Positions 1-4,632 of a stretch of 5,451 nucleotides of DNA are shown piece after piece. The translations under genes and the position numbers were made by a program. This stretch comes from an uncultured Gemmatimonadota bacterium. GTDB taxonomy: Bacteria; Gemmatimonadota; Gemmatimonadetes; Gemmatimonadales; GWC2-71-9. Position 1 is the stretch's first letter, and each line of letters opens with the position of its first letter. The DNA lies in assembly GCA_937961295.1 (NCBI GenBank), contig CALGOK010000024.1:1-5451 (forward strand), in the 5' to 3' direction. The notes beneath the pieces were generated by a model that saw only the letters and a program-made list of their open reading frames with translations, was not told the DNA's origin and made no database searches.

Positions 1-24
1 GATCCGCCGGGTGGCGCATCACGG

Positions 25-30
25 TATTAT
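25..30 (+). promoter_or_regulatory. Possible -10 box upstream of htrA
   Basis: TATTAT differs from the TATAAT consensus at one position and stands out as AT-rich in very GC-rich DNA. It would place the transcription start near 37, just before the hairpin at 40-58. No convincing -35 hexamer is visible, because only about 24 bases precede the box in this window. This is an inference from sequence alone. Confidence 0.35.
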
Positions 31-39
31 CCAGACGAC

Positions 40-58
40 GCCGGCGCTCCGCGCCGGC
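40..58 (+). promoter_or_regulatory. Hairpin in the htrA leader
   Basis: GCCGGCGC (40-47) and GCGCCGGC (51-58) are perfect complements around a 3-base TCC loop. A GGAGGT follows at 59-64, but it lies 28 bases before the htrA ATG, too far to serve it directly. No T-run follows, so this is more likely a 5' leader structure than a terminator. It could also be the terminator of a gene left of the window. Confidence 0.4.
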
Positions 59-92
59 GGAGGTACCCCAGCACCACGGAGCAGCAGACCCG

Positions 93-1673
93 ATGTCGGA
101 TCATTCGCGCAACTGGCTCAAGTTCGGCGCCCTCGTGGCGATGGCGTTCGTCCTCGGACTCTTCTTCGCGGGCATCCTCGACCTGCCGCGCTCGTCGCTC
201 GCGCAGGACCAGGGCCGCGGCGCGCGCGGCGCGCCGATCGTGCCGGTGGACGCCCCGCGCATCCCGGCGGCCCGCCCGCTGGCCGACCTCAGCGAGGCGT
301 TCGCCGCCGTGGCCGAGGCGGTTCGCCCGGCCGTCGTGTTCGTGGAGTCGGAGCGGCCGGTGCAGCCCGGGGCGCGCCGGATGGCGATCCCGCCGGGAAT
401 GGAACCGTTCTTCGGCGAGCCCGAGCAGCCGCGTCGGCGCGGGTACGAGGAGTCGAGCGGCTCCGGCTTCATCGTGTCGACCGATGGCTACATCCTCACC
501 AATCACCACGTGATCGAGGGCGCCACCGGCGTCGAGGTGCGGCTGCTCGACGGGCGCGTCTTCCCCGCCACGGTGGTGGGCAGCGACCAGCTCACCGACG
601 TCGGCGTGCTGAAGATCGACGCCGAGGGCCTCTCCCCGGCGGCTCTCGGCTCGTCGGCGACCACCCGCGTGGGTGAGTGGGTGCTGGCGATCGGCAACCC
701 GCTCGGCGACCAGCTCACCTTCTCGGTGACGCAGGGCATCGTCTCGGCCAAGGGGCGCGGGCAGCTGGCACTCGGCAACCGCAACCAGTCGGAGATCCAG
801 GACTTCATCCAGACCGACGCGGCGATCAACCGTGGCAACAGCGGCGGCCCGCTGGTGAACGTCCGCGGCGAGGTGATCGGCATCAATTCGGCCATCGCGT
901 CGATGACCGGCTTCTACAGTGGCTACGCCTTCGCGGTGCCGATCGACCTCGCGCGCGCGGTGATGAACCAGCTGATCGAGCGCGGCCGCGTCGAGCGCAC
1001 CCAGCTCGGCGTGTTCGTGAGCAACGTGACGCCGGAGGATGCGCTGTACCTCGGGCTCGACTCGATCGCCGGCGTCAAGCTCGACAACTTCAGCGGCGAC
1101 AACTCGCCGGCGCGCCGCGCCGGCCTCGAACCCGGCGACGTGATCGTGGCGGTCGACGGCACCCCGGTGAGCTACGTCGCGCAGCTGCAGCAGCTGGTCG
1201 GCTTCCGTGCCCCCGGCGAGACCGTGGAGCTCGAGGTCGCGCGAGTGGGCGGCCGGCGGAGCTTCACCGTCCGGCTCACCGGCTCCGGCAACGGCGACGA
1301 GTCGGCCGCGGCAGCGGAGGCGCCGCGCGACGAACCCGCCAACCCCGCCACCAACAACCGCCTCGGCATTGCGGTCGATCCGCTCACCCCCGCCCTGGCT
1401 GGGCAGATGCAGATCCCCGGCACGGTCCAGGGGCTGCTGGTGCGCGAGCTCGCCGACCGGTCGCCGGCGGCGGACCACCTCTGCCCGGCCAACACCTGCT
1501 CGCCGCCCGACGTGATCGTCGCGATCGAGGGCAAGCCGGTGCGCACCGAGGCCGAGTTCCGGGCTGCGCTCACGGCGGGCGGACGCAACGGCGTCATCAC
1601 GCTCACGGTGGTGAACCAGTTCAATGACGGCCGCTCGCGCATCGAACGGGTGCGACTGCTCGATCGCCGCTGA
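93..1673 (+). CDS. HtrA/Deg-family periplasmic serine protease with two PDZ domains
   Basis: This 526-residue protein is a trypsin-fold protease of the DegP/DegQ (HtrA) type, which degrades or chaperones misfolded proteins outside the inner membrane. Residues 8-29 form one hydrophobic segment. Cleavage after SLA (35-37) is possible, but it may instead be a membrane anchor. The protease domain spans about 65-300, with triad His139 (TNHHV), Asp169 (LTDVGVL) and Ser250 in GNSGGP. PDZ1 is about 303-396 (AGLEPGDVIVAVDG at 343-356) and PDZ2 about 423-525. Between them lies a linker rich in Ala, Pro and Asn. PDZ2 holds the only two cysteines, Cys464 and Cys469, in a loop where AGL-x-PGD is normally found. 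The ATG at 93 is chosen because the signal sequence follows at once and GGAG lies at 78-81. The length is in the usual range for two-PDZ DegP relatives. The gene is monocistronic by context. Choosing among degP, degQ and mucD is not possible here, so no symbol is given. Confidence 0.95.
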   Translation: MSDHSRNWLKFGALVAMAFVLGLFFAGILDLPRSSLAQDQGRGARGAPIVPVDAPRIPAARPLADLSEAFAAVAEAVRPAVVFVESERPVQPGARRMAIPPGMEPFFGEPEQPRRRGYEESSGSGFIVSTDGYILTNHHVIEGATGVEVRLLDGRVFPATVVGSDQLTDVGVLKIDAEGLSPAALGSSATTRVGEWVLAIGNPLGDQLTFSVTQGIVSAKGRGQLALGNRNQSEIQDFIQTDAAINRGNSGGPLVNVRGEVIGINSAIASMTGFYSGYAFAVPIDLARAVMNQLIERGRVERTQLGVFVSNVTPEDALYLGLDSIAGVKLDNFSGDNSPARRAGLEPGDVIVAVDGTPVSYVAQLQQLVGFRAPGETVELEVARVGGRRSFTVRLTGSGNGDESAAAAEAPRDEPANPATNNRLGIAVDPLTPALAGQMQIPGTVQGLLVRELADRSPAADHLCPANTCSPPDVIVAIEGKPVRTEAEFRAALTAGGRNGVITLTVVNQFNDGRSRIERVRLLDRR

Positions 1674-1693
1674 CACCCCTGCCCATACGCGAA

Positions 1694-1725
1694 GCGCCCG
1701 CCGTCCCCTCCGGGACGGCGGGCGC
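1694..1725. terminator. Shared hairpin between convergent htrA and lipoprotein genes
   Basis: GCGCCCGCCGTCCC (1694-1707) pairs perfectly over 14 bp with 1712-1725 around a CTCC loop. It starts 20 bases after the htrA stop and ends 17 bases before the 3' end of the opposing lipoprotein gene, so it can serve both. Neither side has a T-run, so termination may depend on the stem alone or on Rho. The function is inferred from position and stem strength. Confidence 0.8.
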
Positions 1726-1742
1726 ATCGGCCTTGCGGCAGG

Positions 1743-2084
1743 TCACTCCTCCGGCGGCAGCGGGATGCCGAGGCGCTCGGCCTCGTCCTCCCAGTAGTTC
1801 CAGCCCCACCCGGCCACCGTGCCATCAGCCAGCACCACCGGCGACAGCTCGCGCCAGGCGACCGAGTCGGCGCTGCCGAGCTCGCCCCGGCCGTAGTAGA
1901 AGATCTCCCAGAACTTCCCGTCCAGCAGGTAGCTCTCGGAGCGATGCGGGGCGTCGGTCTCCATCACGATCGCCACCGAGTCGCGCCCCATCCCGACCGA
2001 CAGGTTCTTCAGGCGCGAATCGCCGCAGGCGGCGGTGCCGACGAGCAGGAGACCAAGGGTGAGCGAGCGGAGCGGTGCCACCAT
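1743..2084 (-). CDS. Small predicted lipoprotein, function unknown
   Basis: The frame encodes 113 residues. A short n-region with Arg6 is followed by a hydrophobic stretch (SLTLGLLLVG, 7-16) and then TAAC, with Cys20 as the likely lipidated residue. Thr at -3 of the lipobox is less usual than Leu, but the overall shape fits a type II signal peptide. After Cys20 the mature part has about 93 residues. It begins with a LSVGMGRDSVAIVM segment (28-41) that resembles the 'GM..V' opening of small BamE/SmpA-like lipoproteins. It then carries an aromatic strand (GKFWEIFYYGRGE, 56-68) and a WGWNYW motif (93-98) near the C-terminus. The BamE-like fold is a guess from this pattern only. The frame stays open upstream to 2666, but that stretch crosses the tRNA and lacks protein character, so the ATG at 2084 before the signal peptide is preferred. 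No clear ribosome-binding site precedes it. The gene is convergent with htrA and divergent from tRNA-Leu. Confidence 0.82.
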   Translation of the reverse strand: MVAPLRSLTLGLLLVGTAACGDSRLKNLSVGMGRDSVAIVMETDAPHRSESYLLDGKFWEIFYYGRGELGSADSVAWRELSPVVLADGTVAGWGWNYWEDEAERLGIPLPPEE

Positions 2085-2122
2085 CGGGACGATGCCGCGG
2101 GGACGTGGGGTGGCCTGTCGGT

Positions 2123-2141
2123 CGCCGGGTCCGACCCGGCG
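2123..2141 (-). promoter_or_regulatory. Hairpin in the lipoprotein leader
   Basis: CGCCGGGT (2123-2130) and ACCCGGCG (2134-2141) form a perfect 8-bp stem with a 3-base loop. It lies 39 bases before the lipoprotein ATG on the minus strand. If transcription starts near 2142, this would be the first structure in the mRNA. A stabilising role is possible, but nothing more is shown. Confidence 0.35.
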
Positions 2142-2146
2142 CCCCC

Positions 2147-2213
2147 GGAAGGTAGCGCCCCGGGGAAGGCCCCGGCGGCCGTGGCGGCATCGGCTCGCCG
2201 GGCGATACCTTCC
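2147..2213. repeat. Imperfect inverted repeat between lipoprotein gene and tRNA-Leu
   Basis: GGAAGGTAGCGCCC (2147-2160) and GGGCGATACCTTCC (2200-2213) are inverted copies matching at 13 of 14 positions, 39 bases apart. Read outward, each copy gives GGGCG[A/C]TACCTTCC pointing toward its own gene: the lipoprotein on the minus strand and the tRNA on the plus strand. The TACCTT core sits 7 bases before the first base of the tRNA, the spacing expected for a -10 box. The simplest reading is a divergent promoter pair with the same -10 region. A shared operator is an alternative. Confidence 0.55.
2206..2211 (+). promoter_or_regulatory. Candidate -10 box of tRNA-Leu
   Basis: TACCTT fits the TAnnnT pattern and ends 7 bases before mature tRNA position 1. 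The same hexamer occurs at 2149-2154 on the minus strand, facing the lipoprotein gene. No -35 hexamer similar to TTGACA is seen 16-18 bases upstream. Confidence 0.4.
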
Positions 2214-2218
2214 CCCAG

Positions 2219-2300
2219 GCGAACGTGGCGGAACTGGCAGACGCGCAGGACTTAGGATCCTGTCCCGCAAGGGGTCCGGGTTCGACTCCCGGCGTTCGCA
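2219..2300 (+). tRNA. tRNA-Leu, anticodon UAG
   Basis: The 82-base cloverleaf is complete. The acceptor arm pairs GCGAACG (2219-2225) with CGTTCGC (2293-2299), followed by discriminator A at 2300. The anticodon stem CAGGA/TCCTG encloses loop CTTAGGA, with anticodon TAG at 2253-2255, which reads CUN leucine codons. A class II variable arm (2263-2275, CCC/GGG stem) supports leucine identity. The T arm is CCGGG-TTCGACT-CCCGG (2276-2292). The 3' CCA is not encoded, so it must be added by the CCA-adding enzyme. A terminator-like hairpin follows five bases downstream, indicating a single-tRNA unit. Confidence 0.97.
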
Positions 2301-2304
2301 CTTG

Positions 2305-2342
2305 CCCCGCCCCGCCGACGCGCAGCGTCGGTGGCGGCGGGG
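2305..2342 (+). terminator. Hairpin terminator after tRNA-Leu
   Basis: An inner stem CCGACGC/GCGTCGG (2315-2321 with 2325-2331) has a GCA loop and is extended by an outer stem CCCCGCC/GGCGGGG (2305-2311 with 2336-2342). The three bases between can pair with one bulged C, giving a nearly continuous 17-bp stem. The tail is TCTCCTCG rather than a true T-run. Confidence 0.7.
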
Positions 2343-2377
2343 TCTCCTCGCCAGCCCACGCGCCGACCGATGAGGTT

Positions 2378-2428
2378 GCGACAGCCGAGGGGCGAGGGGC
2401 GGTTCGACATCCGCTCCTCGCCCTTCGC
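2378..2428 (-). repeat. 51-bp palindromic element, copy A (terminator-like)
   Basis: Bases 2386-2402 pair with 2411-2427 to form a roughly 17-bp stem, with two G-T wobbles and an 8-base loop. It begins six bases beyond the stop of the small membrane-protein gene on the minus strand, so termination is its likely job. The last 18 bases (2411-2428) match copy B (2832-2882) at 17 positions. Ten consecutive left-arm bases are identical, and an ACAGCC flanks the left arm in both copies with a one-base shift. The loops are unrelated. Confidence 0.7.
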
Positions 2429-2433
2429 GCTGT

Positions 2434-2757
2434 TCAGGGCATGAGCACCGGAGGCTCATCCAGCGAAGCGGGCGCCGCCTCCTTGGCCGTCGTGGTCGGC
2501 AGATCGGGCACGACCAGGGTGGCTGTCTGGAGCGCGGTGCGCGCCGCCCAGGTCGCCGCCGGCACCGCGCCGGCCACCAGCAGCAGCGCGGCGTCCACGA
2601 CCACCACCCGCTTCGTCCAACGATCGACCAGCCGACGATCGCGCCGCGCGACGACCACTGCGACAAACGCCGCGTTGATCACCACGAACAGACCGAGCGC
2701 GATCCGCGCGACGGTCGCGCCGAAAGCAGTGAGCCATCCGAGGGACATGCTGTCCAT
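2434..2757 (-). CDS. Small two-helix membrane protein, function unknown
   Basis: I do not recognise this 107-residue protein. Two hydrophobic segments, about 14-37 (ATVARIALGLFVVINAAF and onward) and 51-70 (VVVVDAALLLVAGAVPAATW), are joined by a strongly basic loop at 38-50 (ARRDRRLVDRWTKR region). By the positive-inside rule both termini would face outward and the loop the cytoplasm. The C-terminal 35 residues are Pro/Ala-rich and probably disordered. The frame extends to 2835. The ATG at 2757 is preferred because GAGG lies five bases before it and the upstream residues look unstructured; the ATG at 2748 is possible too. Both ends are bounded by the palindromic element, so it appears to be transcribed alone, downstream of the receiver gene. 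Frame openness alone is weak evidence in such GC-rich DNA; the coherent hydrophobic pattern is the main support. Confidence 0.65.
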   Translation of the reverse strand: MDSMSLGWLTAFGATVARIALGLFVVINAAFVAVVVARRDRRLVDRWTKRVVVVDAALLLVAGAVPAATWAARTALQTATLVVPDLPTTTAKEAAPASLDEPPVLMP

Positions 2758-2775
2758 GGAAGCCTCGGGGTCTGG

Positions 2776-2803
2776 ACTGTCGGGGAGCGTTCCAATTCTG
2801 CAA
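2776..2803 (-). promoter_or_regulatory. Weak candidate promoter of the membrane-protein gene
   Basis: On the minus strand TTGCAG (2803-2798) is followed after 16 bases by GACAGT (2781-2776). Each matches its classical consensus at only three positions. It would give a leader of about 12 bases containing the GAGG ribosome-binding site. GACAGT resembles the GACACT before the receiver gene. Confidence 0.25.
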
Positions 2804-2831
2804 CGTCGGACGGGACCCGGCAAGGACGGCC

Positions 2832-2882
2832 GCAAACAGCCAAGGGCGAGGGGTGCGTGCTGGACCGCCCCTCGCCCTTCGC
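2832..2882 (-). repeat. 51-bp palindromic element, copy B (terminator-like)
   Basis: AAGGGCGAGGGG (2842-2853) pairs perfectly with CCCCTCGCCCTT (2868-2879), extended by two more pairs, around a 10-base loop. It starts 22 bases past the stop of the receiver gene on the minus strand, and the T-containing tail GGCTGTTTGC follows. This fits a terminator for the receiver gene. It is a relative of copy A (2378-2428), with conserved arms and an unrelated loop. Confidence 0.7.
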
Positions 2883-2904
2883 CCCTCGCGATGTCGCTCC
2901 GGCG

Positions 2905-3285
2905 TCAGCGCTGCAGCGGCTTCAGCAACGCGATCCGCACGGCATCGACCACCAGCTGCAGGTCACCGAGCTTGGCGAGCATCGGCACCCCGAGTTGTTC
3001 GATGCGGTCGTGCACGCGGCGGTCACCGGCGGCGCCGGTGAGGAAGATCACCCGCTGGGTGAGGTGCGGCGCCACGTCGACCAGCTCGGTGTAGAAATCG
3101 AGCCCGGTGCGCTCGGGCATCAGCACGTCACTGATCACGGCATCCGGTGGCGGCTCGGCGAGCACCGCCGTGATCGCGGCGTCGGCGGAGTCCGCCTCGC
3201 TCACCCGATGACCGGCGCGCTCCAGCAGGCGCCGCAGGACGCTGCGAATGTCGGCGTCGTCATCGACGACCAGGATCGTTGCCAT
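2905..3285 (-). CDS. Single-domain response regulator (CheY-like receiver)
   Basis: The 126 residues form one receiver domain with no output domain. The acidic pocket is Asp8/Asp9 (ILVVDDD) and the predicted phosphorylation site is Asp53 in VISDVLMP. The conserved Thr is Thr83 (FLTG) and the conserved Lys is Lys105. Such proteins accept phosphate from a histidine kinase and act by protein contact. The usual Lys-Pro after beta5 is Lys-Leu here (AKLGDL), a small departure from the family. The ATG at 3285 is chosen because the beta1 strand begins at residue 3. A ribosome-binding site is not evident. No histidine kinase or chemotaxis gene is in the window, so the partner is unknown. It is divergent from tig across 87 bp and ends at a terminator-like palindrome. 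Confidence 0.93.
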   Translation of the reverse strand: MATILVVDDDADIRSVLRRLLERAGHRVSEADSADAAITAVLAEPPPDAVISDVLMPERTGLDFYTELVDVAPHLTQRVIFLTGAAGDRRVHDRIEQLGVPMLAKLGDLQLVVDAVRIALLKPLQR

Positions 3286-3292
3286 GGCCCCA

Positions 3293-3321
3293 AGTGTCCC
3301 TGCATCGGGGTCCGAGGTCAA
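3293..3321 (-). promoter_or_regulatory. Candidate promoter of the receiver gene
   Basis: On the minus strand TTGACC (3321-3316) is followed after 17 bases by GACACT (3298-3293), continuing into TTG. The -35 matches TTGACA at five of six positions; the -10 is weak. Only seven bases separate GACACT from the ATG, so a transcript starting at the usual distance would have little or no leader. Confidence 0.45.
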
Positions 3322-3334
3322 GACCGCGTCCGAA

Positions 3335-3366
3335 TTGACCCCTCCGCCCGCCGCCGGGTAGGTTTG
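3335..3366 (+). promoter_or_regulatory. Candidate promoter of tig, Bacteroidetes-like
   Basis: TTGACC (3335-3340) is followed after 18 bases by TAGGTTTG (3359-3366). This fits both TAnnnT and the Bacteroidetes -7 consensus TAnnTTTG. The hexamer TAGGTT ends eight bases before the tig ATG, so the predicted start of transcription falls at or just before the start codon. It lies back to back with the receiver promoter, the two TTGACC boxes being 13 bases apart. Confidence 0.55.
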
Positions 3367-3372
3367 GGGGCT

Positions 3373-4632
3373 ATGACTGAAATCACCTTCGAGACCACCG
3401 CGCAGGACGCCGCCTCCCGATCGCTCCAGGTCACGGTCCCGCTCGACCGCCTGGCCGACGCGGAGCGCCGCGCCGTGCGCCAGTACGCCAAGCGGGCCCG
3501 GCTGCCGGGCTTCCGCAAGGGACACGCTCCCGATCCCGTGGTGCGCCGCCGCTTCGGTGCCGAGATCCGCCAGTTCGTCCTCGAGGACGCGCTGCGCGAG
3601 AGCTGGCAGCGTATCCTCGCCGACACCGAACTCAAGCCGACCGCCGACCCGCAGGTGCGCAACGTCTCGTTCGAGGAGGGGCAGCCGCTCACCTTCGAGC
3701 TGCTGGTCGAGGTGCGTCCCACCATCGAGCTGGCAACGACCGGCGGCTTCACGCTCACCCGCAGCGTCGAGCCGGTCACCGACGAACAGGTGGAAGAGCA
3801 GCTGGCCCGCCTGCGCGACCAGCGCGCATCGTGGGTGCCCGCGGCGGAGGGCGTGCGGCCCAAGGAAGGGCAGCTCGTCTCCGTGACCGTGGAGACGCTG
3901 GTCGACGGCCAGCCGGCGGCCCAGGCCCAGCCCCATTCGCTGGTCCTCGGCGAGGGGCAGGCGATCCCCGACCTCGAGGAACGGATCACCACCCTCCTGC
4001 CGGGGGAAACGGTGGACACCGAGGTCCGCCTCCCCGAGGACCATCCGGACGAGGCGCGCCGCGGCGAGAGCCGTCCGGTCCGGGTCACGCTCCATGAGGT
4101 CAAGGCCAAGGAGCTCCCGGAGCTCGACGATGCCTTTGCCCGCGAGATGGGCGACTTTGCCGACCTGGCGGCGCTCCGCGCGGCGATCCGGGAGGACCTC
4201 GAGGCCGATGCGGTCCGGACCGCCGACGCCGGGGTCCGCGACCAGCTCGTCCAGCGGCTGGTGGAGGCCAACGAGGTCCCGGCACCGCCCTCCCTGGTCC
4301 GCCGGCTGATGGCGGCCTACGCCGAGGGGTACCGGGTGGAGGAGGCCCAGGTGGAGGCGTTTGCCCGGTCGTTCCAGCCGGTGGCCGAGGCCCAGGTCCG
4401 CCGAGAGCTGGTGGTCGACGCGGTCCTGACGGCCCAGAACCTGCGTCCCACGGAGGAGGAGATCGACGCCCGGGTGGCCCGGATGGCCGAGGCCCGGGGG
4501 GTCGAGGCGGGCAAGCTGTACGCCCAGCTCGAGCAGGCCAAGCGGCTCGGCGAGCTGGAGCACCAGATCGCGGAGGAGAAGGCATTCGCCTGGCTCCTGG
4601 AGCAGTCCACCGTCACGGAGGGTGCGGCGTGA
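3373..4632 (+). CDS. tig: Trigger factor, ribosome-associated chaperone
   Basis: Trigger factor binds the large ribosomal subunit near the exit tunnel and shields nascent chains. This protein has 419 residues, close to the usual 430. The N-terminal ribosome-binding domain (about 1-115) carries the signature GFRKGHAP at 46-53. An FKBP-type domain (about 165-243) and the helical C-terminal chaperone arms (about 115-160 and 250-419) follow, including the conserved KELPELDDAFA (246-256). The FKBP domain lacks the expected aromatic residues, so prolyl isomerase activity is doubtful. The frame is open upstream from 2857, but it crosses the receiver gene in antisense. The ATG at 3373 begins the recognisable MTEITFETT start. 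A GGGGG lies two bases upstream, and no well-spaced ribosome-binding site is seen. The stop overlaps the clpP start by four bases, suggesting translational coupling. Confidence 0.96.
   Translation: MTEITFETTAQDAASRSLQVTVPLDRLADAERRAVRQYAKRARLPGFRKGHAPDPVVRRRFGAEIRQFVLEDALRESWQRILADTELKPTADPQVRNVSFEEGQPLTFELLVEVRPTIELATTGGFTLTRSVEPVTDEQVEEQLARLRDQRASWVPAAEGVRPKEGQLVSVTVETLVDGQPAAQAQPHSLVLGEGQAIPDLEERITTLLPGETVDTEVRLPEDHPDEARRGESRPVRVTLHEVKAKELPELDDAFAREMGDFADLAALRAAIREDLEADAVRTADAGVRDQLVQRLVEANEVPAPPSLVRRLMAAYAEGYRVEEAQVEAFARSFQPVAEAQVRRELVVDAVLTAQNLRPTEEEIDARVARMAEARGVEAGKLYAQLEQAKRLGELEHQIAEEKAFAWLLEQSTVTEGAA
4617..4623 (+). promoter_or_regulatory. Ribosome-binding site that fixes the clpP GTG start
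   Basis: GGAGGGT lies inside the last codons of tig, five bases before the GTG at 4629. This is good spacing and supports GTG, not a later ATG, as the start. The nearest in-frame ATG (4716) falls inside the conserved ClpP core. Confidence 0.75.

Noticed and set aside
27..1727. Very long open frame on the minus strand opposite htrA
   Set aside because: Its translation is rich in Arg, His and Asp, with no domain or motif. It mirrors the codon bias of the plus-strand gene, which has a full catalytic triad.
2281..2300. tRNA-Leu 3' end as an attachment site for an integrated element
   Set aside because: No integrase, no second copy of the tRNA end and no foreign-looking genes are present in the window.
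2085..2666. Upstream extension of the lipoprotein frame on the minus strand
   Set aside because: It would run through the tRNA-Leu gene and two hairpins, and it would place the signal peptide in the middle of the protein.
2378..2882. Small transposable unit (MITE) formed by the two palindromes and the gene between them
   Set aside because: The two copies are in the same orientation, no target-site duplication is visible, and each copy fits a terminator for the gene before it.
2225..3094. Plus-strand open frame starting inside tRNA-Leu
   Set aside because: It begins within the tRNA and passes over two minus-strand genes. The composition is low-complexity Ser/Arg/Thr, with no recognisable domain.
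2857..3372. N-terminal extension of the trigger-factor frame
   Set aside because: This stretch is antisense to the receiver gene and lacks protein features. The family start lies at the ATG at 3373.
2905..4563. Minus-strand open frame joining the receiver to sequence opposite tig
   Set aside because: Only the last 126 residues show a receiver domain. The rest is the antisense shadow of trigger factor.
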